DNA of 64,000 nucleotides from CATQHL01 sp965242895 (GTDB lineage Bacteria > Actinomycetota > Acidimicrobiia > Acidimicrobiales > CATQHL01): positions 124,001-188,000 of the forward strand of contig OZ251507.1 of assembly GCA_965242895.1 (NCBI GenBank). The letters run 5' to 3'. A model generated the notes under the pieces. That model saw only the letters and a list, made by a program, of their open reading frames with translations, made no database searches and was not told the DNA's origin. The translations under genes were made by a program, and so were the position numbers. Position 1 is the stretch's first letter, and each line of letters opens with the position of its first letter. This document shows positions 50,201 to 62,301 of this stretch, piece by piece.

Positions 50201-51285
50201 GAAGCTAGTCGGTCGCACCGGGACGGCGGATTTCGCCCTCGCGTTACGCTGGGCGGTTTGCCCGGCCTCCATTGAAGCGCTGGGGGGCACCGCCAGTACG
50301 CGCCAGGCGAATCGGTCGTTACGCTGGGCGGTTTGCCCGGCCTCCATTGAAAGCGACTGCCTTAGGCGAACCAGTAGTTACGCTGGGCGGTTTGCCCGGC
50401 CTCCGCGAAGTCGCTCAGCAGTTACGCTGGGCGGTTTGCCCGGCCTCCATTGAAGCAGCGTGTCTACTCGAGCGAAGTGGATGCCCGCCTCGAGCCTGCG
50501 TTGCGCTGAAAGGAAGCAGCAAGTTACGCTGGGCGGTTTGCCCGGCCTCCATTGAAGCCGGTCGCCACCGACACGCCGGTTTGCCCGGTGAACCGGAGTT
50601 ACGCTGGGCGGTTTGCCCGGCCTCCATTGAAGCTGCCGTCGCCGGTCATCCAGCGTCCTCGCCAGATCGCCGTTACGCTGGGCGGTTTGCCCGGCCTCCA
50701 TTGAAGAAGGTCGCCTGGTCCCTCCATTGACAGTCGGGCGAAACGGGCAGAGTTACGCTGGGCGGTTTGCCCGGCCTCCATTGAAGCCAGTTACTCGCGT
50801 TACGCTGGCGGTTAGCGCAGACGCGACGGATTCGCGAGTTACGCTGGGCGGTTTGCCCGGCCTCCATTGAAGCTTGGCAGGATCGCGCAGCCCCCGAACA
50901 ACCAGATGAAGGTTACGCTGGGCGGTTTGCCCGGCCTCCATTGAAGCGAACGCCAGGCGGAAGCGGCGGCAGATTCTCAGGCTCGTTACGCTGGGCGGTT
51001 TGCCCGGCCTCCATTGAAGCGCGTAAAGCATCTCAACCTTTGGCAGATGCGATCGGTTACGCTGGGCGGTTTGCCCGGCCTCCATTGAAGCCTGCCGAAC
51101 CAAGCCTGATGAGCACCCGCACTACAGGTTACGCTGGGCGGTTTGCCCGGCCTCCATTGAAGCTCATCAGTGCTGGGGTTACGCTGGGCGGTTTGCCCGG
51201 CCCTAGCCATTGTTACGCTGGGCGGTTTGCCCGGCCTCCATTGAAGCTTCGCCCAGGGTAGGCTGGTGCTGCGGCGGCGCAGTCG
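47229..51285 (+). repeat. Leader-proximal degenerate zone of the array
   Basis: Repeats with internal deletions occur at 48141-48163 (lacking GGGCGGTT), 48248-48281, 48887-48914 and 49072-49092. Mini-spacers occur at 49462-49466 (5 nt) and 51164-51177 (14 nt). Stray repeat fragments inside spacers occur at about 47694, 49629 and 50581. Two partial repeats (50398-50406 region and 51178-51202) lack the 3' end. This does not occur in the rest of the array. Confidence 0.85.
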
Positions 51286-54200
51286 TTACGCTGGGCGGTT
51301 TGCCCGGCCTCCATTGAAGCCTTCGCTTAACCTTCTATGACTTCAAAGCCTTTAGGGTTACGCTGGGCGGTTTGCCCGGCCTCCATTGAAGCAGAGAATT
51401 TTGGCCTTCATTGACTCCAAGGGGCAGGGGGTTACGCTGGGCGGTTTGCCCGGCCTCCATTGAAGCCCGTAGGGGTCGACGATCGTGATCGTCGGTATTT
51501 CGTTACGCTGGGCGGTTTGCCCGGCCTCCATTGAAGCACCCCTGAAGCGTCAAACTTGCCCAGAATTTTTAGGAGTTACGCTGGGCGGTTTGCCCGGCCT
51601 CCATTGAAGCGGCGTTCAGATTGACGATAACCTTGCCCAGGGGCCGGTTACGCTGGGCGGTTTGCCCGGCCTCCATTGAAGCCGGTTCTTGTACCACCGG
51701 CGGAGGTCGGCGAGCTCGGTTACGCTGGGCGGTTTGCCCGGCCTCCATTGAAGCGAATCCTCGCACGAATCCGCCCATGCCGGCGAAGAGGTTACGCTGG
51801 GCGGTTTGCCCGGCCTCCATTGAAGCACCGGAGCGCCGAGAGTACGGCGGATTTATCAAGCGGTTACGCTGGGCGGTTTGCCCGGCCTCCATTGAAGCGG
51901 GTCGGGTCTTACGGGCAGGAATCCGATCCGTGTGGGTTACGCTGGGCGGTTTGCCCGGCCTCCATTGAAGCGCGGCCTCTATGAGGGCGGCGGGGGGTTG
52001 CGTGCTGGTTACGCTGGGCGGTTTGCCCGGCCTCCATTGAAGCGGCGCGGAGTTCGTCCAGTGCGATGTCGAGCTTGGCGTTACGCTGGGCGGTTTGCCC
52101 GGCCTCCATTGAAGCACGGCGAGGCCGGCGTACCCCGTGCCGGTGGTGAATAGTTACGCTGGGCGGTTTGCCCGGCCTCCATTGAAGCGAATATATCCAC
52201 GAAATATCCGTGGCCTCTGGCTTCGTTACGCTGGGCGGTTTGCCCGGCCTCCATTGAAGCGCTGTTTAAGCCGCCAATGACGGAACCAATGCCGGCGTTA
52301 CGCTGGGCGGTTTGCCCGGCCTCCATTGAAGCGATATCGTTGAGGCCGGTACCCACCAGCACGCCGGTGTTACGCTGGGCGGTTTGCCCGGCCTCCATTG
52401 AAGCGAGTTTCTCTGCGGTTGCGGCGAGTTGTTCGATGGTCGTTACGCTGGGCGGTTTGCCCGGCCTCCATTGAAGCGACCAGGAGCCGGCTGCGAAGCC
52501 CAGGCTGGTGCTCGTTACGCTGGGCGGTTTGCCCGGCCTCCATTGAAGCCATGGATTGTTGCCGCGCTTGTCCCACCACTCGCTGTTACGCTGGGCGGTT
52601 TGCCCGGCCTCCATTGAAGCGACCCCCCCACAGAGCATGGGGCTGGGGCGCTGGACGTTACGCTGGGCGGTTTGCCCGGCCTCCATTGAAGCGAGTATCC
52701 TTTTGGATGAGGACTTTGATATAAAAATAGGTTACGCTGGGCGGTTTGCCCGGCCTCCATTGAAGCGCCAGAGGTGGTGACCCCAGGGGCGAACCCCCAG
52801 GGTGTTACGCTGGGCGGTTTGCCCGGCCTCCATTGAAGCTGGTTCTAGGCCGACTCCCGTAATCTTCGCAGCACTGGTTACGCTGGGCGGTTTGCCCGGC
52901 CTCCATTGAAGCAGTTCGCTGAGCAAGCAGTCGCTTGACTTGACCGAGGTTACGCTGGGCGGTTTGCCCGGCCTCCATTGAAGCGAGCATTCGCCAGAGC
53001 GGGTCGCCGATGTCAGCATTGTTACGCTGGGCGGTTTGCCCGGCCTCCATTGAAGCGGTGGTGGTGGTGGTGGTCGCCGCCGCCGGTTCGACCGTTACGC
53101 TGGGCGGTTTGCCCGGCCTCCATTGAAGCTAGGAAGTCTTCGCTGAGCCCTTTGCGTTCGGCTAGGTTACGCTGGGCGGTTTGCCCGGCCTCCATTGAAG
53201 CGGCTTTTAGGCACGCTGGGCAGGGTTTCTGCCCGTTGTTACGCTGGGCGGTTTGCCCGGCCTCCATTGAAGCGCTGGCGTCGTCGGGGACGTCGATGTT
53301 GAGGGTGCTCGTTACGCTGGGCGGTTTGCCCGGCCTCCATTGAAGCCACGACGCCGCAGGGTCGCCCGTCCCCATCTCCAAGTTACGCTGGGCGGTTTGC
53401 CCGGCCTCCATTGAAGCCGGTGCTAGTGTGCTCCGAGAGAGTTGGCCGGAATACGTTACGCTGGGCGGTTTGCCCGGCCTCCATTGAAGCCTCCAAGTGC
53501 TCAATTACCTCCCCCGAGCGACCGGCGTTACGCTGGGCGGTTTGCCCGGCCTCCATTGAAGCAAGCTCAGCCGAGACGACCGGAGGGACGCACTAAAGGT
53601 TACGCTGGGCGGTTTGCCCGGCCTCCATTGAAGCGGGTGGGCTGAGATCGGGCGGCCGCCGAACTATTTGTTACGCTGGGCGGTTTGCCCGGCCTCCATT
53701 GAAGCGACGGCGAACGCCCTCCCCGCCGCGGTCGCCCGCATGTTACGCTGGGCGGTTTGCCCGGCCTCCATTGAAGCGTGGTGGTGAGTGCTCGTGCGTC
53801 GTCGTCGCCTAGGGTTACGCTGGGCGGTTTGCCCGGCCTCCATTGAAGCGGTGATTACCATATTTGATTATCACCTCCACGCCGGAGTTACGCTGGGCGG
53901 TTTGCCCGGCCTCCATTGAAGCGAGCAAGCCGTAGTAAGAGCACTCCAAAATCTCGGATGTTACGCTGGGCGGTTTGCCCGGCCTCCATTGAAGCGGCGG
54001 GCGCGGGAAGGCGCAGCGAGCGCTCACAGAGGTTACGCTGGGCGGTTTGCCCGGCCTCCATTGAAGCAGGGACGGGAAGGTTCTATACGGGGGGGATAGT
54101 TGCGGTTACGCTGGGCGGTTTGCCCGGCCTCCATTGAAGCGAGTAGAATTTTGTTTTTTGCGGAGGAGCACGATTTGCGTTACGCTGGGCGGTTTGCCCG

Positions 54201-57200
54201 GCCTCCATTGAAGCCAAGAGCGCATCATCGCTCAATGGGCGACGCCCGACAGTTACGCTGGGCGGTTTGCCCGGCCTCCATTGAAGCGGTGCTCGCACCT
54301 CGAGGGTGCCCATCCACTCTCGTGGTTACGCTGGGCGGTTTGCCCGGCCTCCATTGAAGCGCACGGGAGCGTCGGTGCGGGCGGCGACGCCTGGGGTTAC
54401 GCTGGGCGGTTTGCCCGGCCTCCATTGAAGCGGGGGGTGATAGTGGTGGTAAGTGGCGTCATTTTGAGTTACGCTGGGCGGTTTGCCCGGCCTCCATTGA
54501 AGCGGCGGTCATGGCGGGGAGCATGGCGCGTAGGATGCGGTTACGCTGGGCGGTTTGCCCGGCCTCCATTGAAGCCCCCGCCAGCGGGTGCTAGCGGGGG
54601 TGGGGTCATTTGTTACGCTGGGCGGTTTGCCCGGCCTCCATTGAAGCGAGACCATGGCGCTGAATGGGAGCACTCCGACGGGGTGTTACGCTGGGCGGTT
54701 TGCCCGGCCTCCATTGAAGCCGGGGTTTGTTAGCTCCCGCCCGCTTAGCCGACTTCGTTACGCTGGGCGGTTTGCCCGGCCTCCATTGAAGCATTTGGAG
54801 CACTTGACCGGTCGTCCCCCACGAGCTCGTTACGCTGGGCGGTTTGCCCGGCCTCCATTGAAGCCGGTGCTTGTCCGTCGGGAGGACGTAGCCGACGAGG
54901 GTTACGCTGGGCGGTTTGCCCGGCCTCCATTGAAGCTACATCAAAGGAGCGTGCGGCTAATGAGCGACGACCGGTTACGCTGGGCGGTTTGCCCGGCCTC
55001 CATTGAAGCGACTCTAGACGCCGAGCGGGAGCTCCGGCCTGCGCCGGTTACGCTGGGCGGTTTGCCCGGCCTCCATTGAAGCCCGCCGGCAGGAGGAGAT
55101 GGAGTCGTCGGACGATTTGTTACGCTGGGCGGTTTGCCCGGCCTCCATTGAAGCGGTAGCGGCGTCTGGTGCGGCGGGCGTCGATCCGTGGTTACGCTGG
55201 GCGGTTTGCCCGGCCTCCATTGAAGCGTTTATGCCCCTGGGGGCGGGAAACAGAAATTGGTCGTTACGCTGGGCGGTTTGCCCGGCCTCCATTGAAGCTC
55301 CGTCCTCATCTCCCGCTCGTAGCGGGCGAGACGCGTTACGCTGGGCGGTTTGCCCGGCCTCCATTGAAGCGCCGCACGCTCCACCGCAGCTACGGCGGCC
55401 TTGCGTGTTACGCTGGGCGGTTTGCCCGGCCTCCATTGAAGCGGTAGCGGTGGCTAGGGCGCAGGGCGTCCTGTATCGAGTTACGCTGGGCGGTTTGCCC
55501 GGCCTCCATTGAAGCAGTTTTCGCTGCGATCGATGCAGTGGTGGGGGTGGAGTTACGCTGGGCGGTTTGCCCGGCCTCCATTGAAGCGGGGCGCTTACTG
55601 GGATTTCGTTAAATACTCTTCGGGTTACGCTGGGCGGTTTGCCCGGCCTCCATTGAAGCATCCCTGGCACTGATTTCACTTGCGACGCTCACGCTCGTTA
55701 CGCTGGGCGGTTTGCCCGGCCTCCATTGAAGCGACGACAAGTCGGGGTTCAGCTCTGCCACGATCCGCTAGTTACGCTGGGCGGTTTGCCCGGCCTCCAT
55801 TGAAGCGGAGTGCCCACAGTCGTGAGCGCCACGAAGAACACAGTTACGCTGGGCGGTTTGCCCGGCCTCCATTGAAGCGGGCAAGATCTGGCGGAAATCG
55901 GGGGGGTTCTTGCGGCTGTTACGCTGGGCGGTTTGCCCGGCCTCCATTGAAGCAGCCGAATAGCGGGCTTCAGCTTCAGCCCTAGTGAAGTTACGCTGGG
56001 CGGTTTGCCCGGCCTCCATTGAAGCGGGCTTCCTCTCGGTTATGTAAAGGAGTTCCAGAAGTTACGCTGGGCGGTTTGCCCGGCCTCCATTGAAGCAGCA
56101 GCGGAGCATTACCTAAGAGAGTTTGAGGACAGGTTACGCTGGGCGGTTTGCCCGGCCTCCATTGAAGCTGGGCTTAGAGAATAGATTGCTTTAGAGAGCA
56201 GAAGTTACGCTGGGCGGTTTGCCCGGCCTCCATTGAAGCTCGGAGTCAAAATGGAGTCCGGCAAAACTTACAGTAGTTACGCTGGGCGGTTTGCCCGGCC
56301 TCCATTGAAGCGACGGCTTCGCAGAGCTGATAAAAGCCGAGAGCAACGTTACGCTGGGCGGTTTGCCCGGCCTCCATTGAAGCGATAAAAGCCGAGCTAG
56401 AGAAATTGAAGAGCAAGTTGTTACGCTGGGCGGTTTGCCCGGCCTCCATTGAAGCCGGGACTCTGGGCTAAGCGGTCTTCGGTGGGTGGCTTGTTACGCT
56501 GGGCGGTTTGCCCGGCCTCCATTGAAGCAGATTACGCCGAGCGTCATTGTAGAGATGCACCCCCCGTTACGCTGGGCGGTTTGCCCGGCCTCCATTGAAG
56601 CCCCGACTCGGGATTCCCGCTTACTTCAATTCAAGCGGGTTACGCTGGGCGGTTTGCCCGGCCTCCATTGAAGCCTGAATTCCGTGCTTGCGGCGGGGCT
56701 CGAGTTCTGGGTTACGCTGGGCGGTTTGCCCGGCCTCCATTGAAGCCCGTGCCTCTGAATTTCACTGCGGCGTCGTCTAGGACGTTACGCTGGGCGGTTT
56801 GCCCGGCCTCCATTGAAGCGGCTATCAGCGGCGGGGCGGCGTCGGCGACAAAGTGGTTACGCTGGGCGGTTTGCCCGGCCTCCATTGAAGCACTGGAGAG
56901 CGGGATGTCTATTACAGGCTTCACTTTGTTACGCTGGGCGGTTTGCCCGGCCTCCATTGAAGCTCGAGAGCCGGAGACCAGCACAACGGAGCGCTGATCC
57001 GTTACGCTGGGCGGTTTGCCCGGCCTCCATTGAAGCGGGTGGGCTCTGAGGTCGAGGCCGGGGTCGCAGCAGGTTACGCTGGGCGGTTTGCCCGGCCTCC
57101 ATTGAAGCGGGAGATATAGCACGGGAGACCAAACGTACGGCGAGGTTACGCTGGGCGGTTTGCCCGGCCTCCATTGAAGCCGCATCTCGTTCTGGCGGGC

Positions 57201-60200
57201 ATTTGAGAACACATCGGTTACGCTGGGCGGTTTGCCCGGCCTCCATTGAAGCGAGGGTTTGGTCTTTGACTGTCCAAGTCACGGGGTCGTTACGCTGGGC
57301 GGTTTGCCCGGCCTCCATTGAAGCTCACTCTTCCCCGACATCGCCGCCAACCTCTACATCGTTACGCTGGGCGGTTTGCCCGGCCTCCATTGAAGCACAT
57401 CCCCCAGCATTTGGTTCAAGCTCAGAGGGAAGTTACGCTGGGCGGTTTGCCCGGCCTCCATTGAAGCATTCTTACCAAACGATCGTTTGGTGGATCTGAG
57501 ATCGGTTACGCTGGGCGGTTTGCCCGGCCTCCATTGAAGCCGCAACGAATCCGGATTCGCCTCAAGTGCAGGTTGAGTTACGCTGGGCGGTTTGCCCGGC
57601 CTCCATTGAAGCCTACCACGGGCTGCCCAACCCACGACAGCGTGGAGGTTACGCTGGGCGGTTTGCCCGGCCTCCATTGAAGCCGAAGCTACCTCGACGC
57701 CCTCAAACCCCCCGAACAAGTTACGCTGGGCGGTTTGCCCGGCCTCCATTGAAGCGCGAAGTTCTCGCATCGCTGGGTGTCCAGGGTGGGCGTTACGCTG
57801 GGCGGTTTGCCCGGCCTCCATTGAAGCGTCGCTGAGGCGACCCGTGCGGGTAAGCGAGACATCGTTACGCTGGGCGGTTTGCCCGGCCTCCATTGAAGCG
57901 TCCTCACCCTCACGCCGTCTCCGGCGGGGGGGTACGTTACGCTGGGCGGTTTGCCCGGCCTCCATTGAAGCGTCGTCGTCTGGGGGGTCGTCGTCGATTC
58001 CTAGGATCGTTACGCTGGGCGGTTTGCCCGGCCTCCATTGAAGCCTGGCATTGCTAGCAGGGCAGTGCTGGGCGGCTTGGTTACGCTGGGCGGTTTGCCC
58101 GGCCTCCATTGAAGCGCTTTGGTGTTTTTTCCCGCTCACGCTGACTCTCGGGTTACGCTGGGCGGTTTGCCCGGCCTCCATTGAAGCTGAGCGAACGCCG
58201 GATTGTACTGGATCAGCGGCCGCGTTACGCTGGGCGGTTTGCCCGGCCTCCATTGAAGCTTTAGCCCCTTGCTTTCGCCCCTTCCTTCGCTTCGCCGTTA
58301 CGCTGGGCGGTTTGCCCGGCCTCCATTGAAGCCGCGGGGGAAGCTTGGGAAGCTTCGCTTTGGGGGGGGTTACGCTGGGCGGTTTGCCCGGCCTCCATTG
58401 AAGCCGTTTGCTTCGCCCCTTGCGTTCAAGGGGCTTCACCGTTACGCTGGGCGGTTTGCCCGGCCTCCATTGAAGCGCTTCGTCCGCTGGCAGTCAGAGT
58501 GTAGCGGGCTCTGTTACGCTGGGCGGTTTGCCCGGCCTCCATTGAAGCAACAGATCGAACTGCTCCCCCGAGGGGAGGGTGGCGGTTACGCTGGGCGGTT
58601 TGCCCGGCCTCCATTGAAGCGCGCCCGTGCTGGATGCTCACCTTGCGGATGAGGCCGTTACGCTGGGCGGTTTGCCCGGCCTCCATTGAAGCGCCGTGAG
58701 CGTGGGGACGAGTCTCATGCCGACGACGCGTTACGCTGGGCGGTTTGCCCGGCCTCCATTGAAGCGACCTCATGGACCCCGAGACCGGCCGCCGGTGGGA
58801 AGTTACGCTGGGCGGTTTGCCCGGCCTCCATTGAAGCACCAAGTCATAAGACGCAAGAAGCCTTCCCTTCCAAGTTACGCTGGGCGGTTTGCCCGGCCTC
58901 CATTGAAGCACTACAAAGATGGCGTTGGAAGTTCAGATCTTCCTAGTTACGCTGGGCGGTTTGCCCGGCCTCCATTGAAGCGCCATGTCACGTCAATCGT
59001 CCTCGCCTCATCTCCGCGTTACGCTGGGCGGTTTGCCCGGCCTCCATTGAAGCGGAAGAAGGTTTGGAATGAGTTTGCTTTGACGAAGCGAGTTACGCTG
59101 GGCGGTTTGCCCGGCCTCCATTGAAGCTTAGTTGCCCTAACGCCCGATATTGGAATTAGGTTTGTTACGCTGGGCGGTTTGCCCGGCCTCCATTGAAGCA
59201 TGTTGCAGCGCAAGTTGGCGGAGGATGCGTCGGGGTTACGCTGGGCGGTTTGCCCGGCCTCCATTGAAGCCGGTTTGGGGCGGCTGCGTTTCGGCTATTC
59301 AAGCCTGTTACGCTGGGCGGTTTGCCCGGCCTCCATTGAAGCGTGCCTACGCTGTAGCCTGCTGCGAAGGTGGCAGCTGTTACGCTGGGCGGTTTGCCCG
59401 GCCTCCATTGAAGCTGGGCAGGCGGTGGAATATGGATATAGCCACCTTTCCGTTACGCTGGGCGGTTTGCCCGGCCTCCATTGAAGCCTCTGTCACGATT
59501 GCGAACCTGCGCAGCACATCCTGGTTACGCTGGGCGGTTTGCCCGGCCTCCATTGAAGCGACGACGCCGAGCGGGACTCCACATTTAGCACCGCCGTTAC
59601 GCTGGGCGGTTTGCCCGGCCTCCATTGAAGCCTCTCCTTTTTTCACCATCCTACCGACCAGCCGCAGGTTACGCTGGGCGGTTTGCCCGGCCTCCATTGA
59701 AGCAACGAATTCTTGAAGCAAGGTTGGATCGAAACGATTGTTACGCTGGGCGGTTTGCCCGGCCTCCATTGAAGCTTGAACGCTCATAGGAATAATGCTC
59801 AAAGGTTCTTGTTACGCTGGGCGGTTTGCCCGGCCTCCATTGAAGCTTTCCTTGTAACCGATATAGAAGCATACGAATTAGAAGTTACGCTGGGCGGTTT
59901 GCCCGGCCTCCATTGAAGCATAGGATCCACCCCTCACTATGAGTGAGTGTAGCACGTTACGCTGGGCGGTTTGCCCGGCCTCCATTGAAGCACGAATGCT
60001 TGCGGCTTCAAGGTTTCCCCCAGTTGGAGTTACGCTGGGCGGTTTGCCCGGCCTCCATTGAAGCCTTGACCTCACCGACACGCCGTCATCGCTCGGCACG
60101 GTTACGCTGGGCGGTTTGCCCGGCCTCCATTGAAGCAACGCGAACCCTAGCGCTAGTGAAATCGGCTTCAAGGTTACGCTGGGCGGTTTGCCCGGCCTCC

Positions 60201-62301
60201 ATTGAAGCACCTCCCGTGGGGAAGGCCAGGGAGTGTCTTGTAGCGTTACGCTGGGCGGTTTGCCCGGCCTCCATTGAAGCTAGGCAGGTCTGTATTTATT
60301 ACCCGATATTCGGGTAGTTACGCTGGGCGGTTTGCCCGGCCTCCATTGAAGCGGGAGTTTACCCGTGTCCTGTGTTGTCTTAACTATTGTTACGCTGGGC
60401 GGTTTGCCCGGCCTCCATTGAAGCAGCATAGAGACAAGCGATATATCGCAGACATTAAAAGTTACGCTGGGCGGTTTGCCCGGCCTCCATTGAAGCATGA
60501 TCGTCCTGTCCGGCCCGACGCTGGGGGTCGCGTTACGCTGGGCGGTTTGCCCGGCCTCCATTGAAGCGAGGAGGTCTAGGGCGTCTCGTTGGGCGAGCAT
60601 GACGTTACGCTGGGCGGTTTGCCCGGCCTCCATTGAAGCCTGGTCGACGGGTTGCAGCGATGTTGCGACGGCTGAGTTACGCTGGGCGGTTTGCCCGGCC
60701 TCCATTGAAGCGCAATAAGCTTTGATTAATGTCCTCTCCGCAACCGCAGTTACGCTGGGCGGTTTGCCCGGCCTCCATTGAAGCCCGTTTCGAGGGGCGG
60801 CGGTGCGGGCGGCGTCTCGGTTACGCTGGGCGGTTTGCCCGGCCTCCATTGAAGCACGGCAATAGTAATGTCTACTCCACGGTCGCTCTCGTTACGCTGG
60901 GCGGTTTGCCCGGCCTCCATTGAAGCGAGGCTCACCGGCTGCAGCGCATGCGTGATAAATTCGTTACGCTGGGCGGTTTGCCCGGCCTCCATTGAAGCAC
61001 CTCTATCCCTCATAGTACTCGGTGGGTGGAGCGAGTTACGCTGGGCGGTTTGCCCGGCCTCCATTGAAGCCTCGGACTAACAGACACGCCCAACGCCCTC
61101 GGCACGGGTTACGCTGGGCGGTTTGCCCGGCCTCCATTGAAGCGAGAAGTATGGGGACAGCCGCCAAGACCTCCCCATCAGTTACGCTGGGCGGTTTGCC
61201 CGGCCTCCATTGAAGCGCTTTCGCCTTGCCTTGAAGCGAACCTGCAGGTCGCGTTACGCTGGGCGGTTTGCCCGGCCTCCATTGAAGCCGCCGTGCCGAA
61301 CGCAAGGCGTTTGAAGGTAGGGAAGTTACGCTGGGCGGTTTGCCCGGCCTCCATTGAAGCCGGTTCGGAACGCAACAAACCAACCTGTAGAAGAAAGTTA
61401 CGCTGGGCGGTTTGCCCGGCCTCCATTGAAGCCCTTTCGGCGTTTGCCTTGACTTGAAGGCAAGAACCGTTACGCTGGGCGGTTTGCCCGGCCTCCATTG
61501 AAGCAATAAGGCCGTAAGTCAACTCGCTGGGGTTGGTCTAGGTTACGCTGGGCGGTTTGCCCGGCCTCCATTGAAGCGCTGCCGGACGGCCTTCGTAAAC
61601 ATAGCCACCATACGTTACGCTGGGCGGTTTGCCCGGCCTCCATTGAAGCGGCAGTCCACAACGGATTCTTCAGCGCAGCCGCTGAGTTACGCTGGGCGGT
61701 TTGCCCGGCCTCCATTGAAGCGTCTATCTCGGAGAGGTCGGCGACCTGCTGGCTGTAGTTACGCTGGGCGGTTTGCCCGGCCTCCATTGAAGCTATGGCT
61801 GGTTACTTGCCTTGCTGGACATAGTAAACGTTACGCTGGGCGGTTTGCCCGGCCTCCATTGAAGCAAGAAATACTCTCTCTTTACCCTGACCTCTCCTCT
61901 GAGTTACGCTGGGCGGTTTGCCCGGCCTCCATTGAAGCTACGCTTTCGCAGAAGAAGCCTAGCAGCGAAACACTCGTTACGCTGGGCGGTTTGCCCGGCC
62001 TCCATTGAAGCATTACTTGGCTCAAGCGTCTGCTAACGCTAATTCGGTTACGCTGGGCGGTTTGCCCGGCCTCCATTGAAGCGTCACCGCGGGGAGGACA
62101 TTGCCCGAGACGGGCGACCGTTACGCTGGGCGGTTTGCCCGGCCTCCATTGAAGCCTACAAGCGTACGATGCTCGACGCGCCGTCGAGCGCAGTTACGCT
62201 GGGCGGTTTGCCCGGCCTCCATTGAAGCGAGTTTGTCGCCGTACCACTCGGAGCGTGGGGGGATGGTTACGCTGGGCGGTTTGCCCGGCCTCCATTGAAG
62301 C
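47229..62301 (+). CRISPR. Very long type I-G CRISPR array
   Basis: About 15.1 kb of 36-nt repeats starting GTTACGCTGGGC, containing a hairpin (CTGGGC-GGTTT-GCCCGG, with one G-U pair) and ending CTCCATTGAAGC. The last 8 nt (ATTGAAGC) are the usual 5' handle type, supporting forward transcription from the leader at 47051-47228. Spacers average 36-37 nt and the period is about 72-73 nt. About 60 units lie in 47229-51285 and roughly 150 more follow, so the total is near 200 (estimated from the period, not counted one by one). The distal part, 51285-62301, is strikingly uniform. The last repeat is intact. Confidence 0.98.

Noticed and set aside
47229..62301. Many open frames with peptides such as QWRPGKPPSVT, MEAGQTAQRN or LRWAVCPASIEA
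   Set aside because: They are translations of the CRISPR repeat and spacers in all frames; spacer plus repeat lengths often keep frames open. None is a gene.
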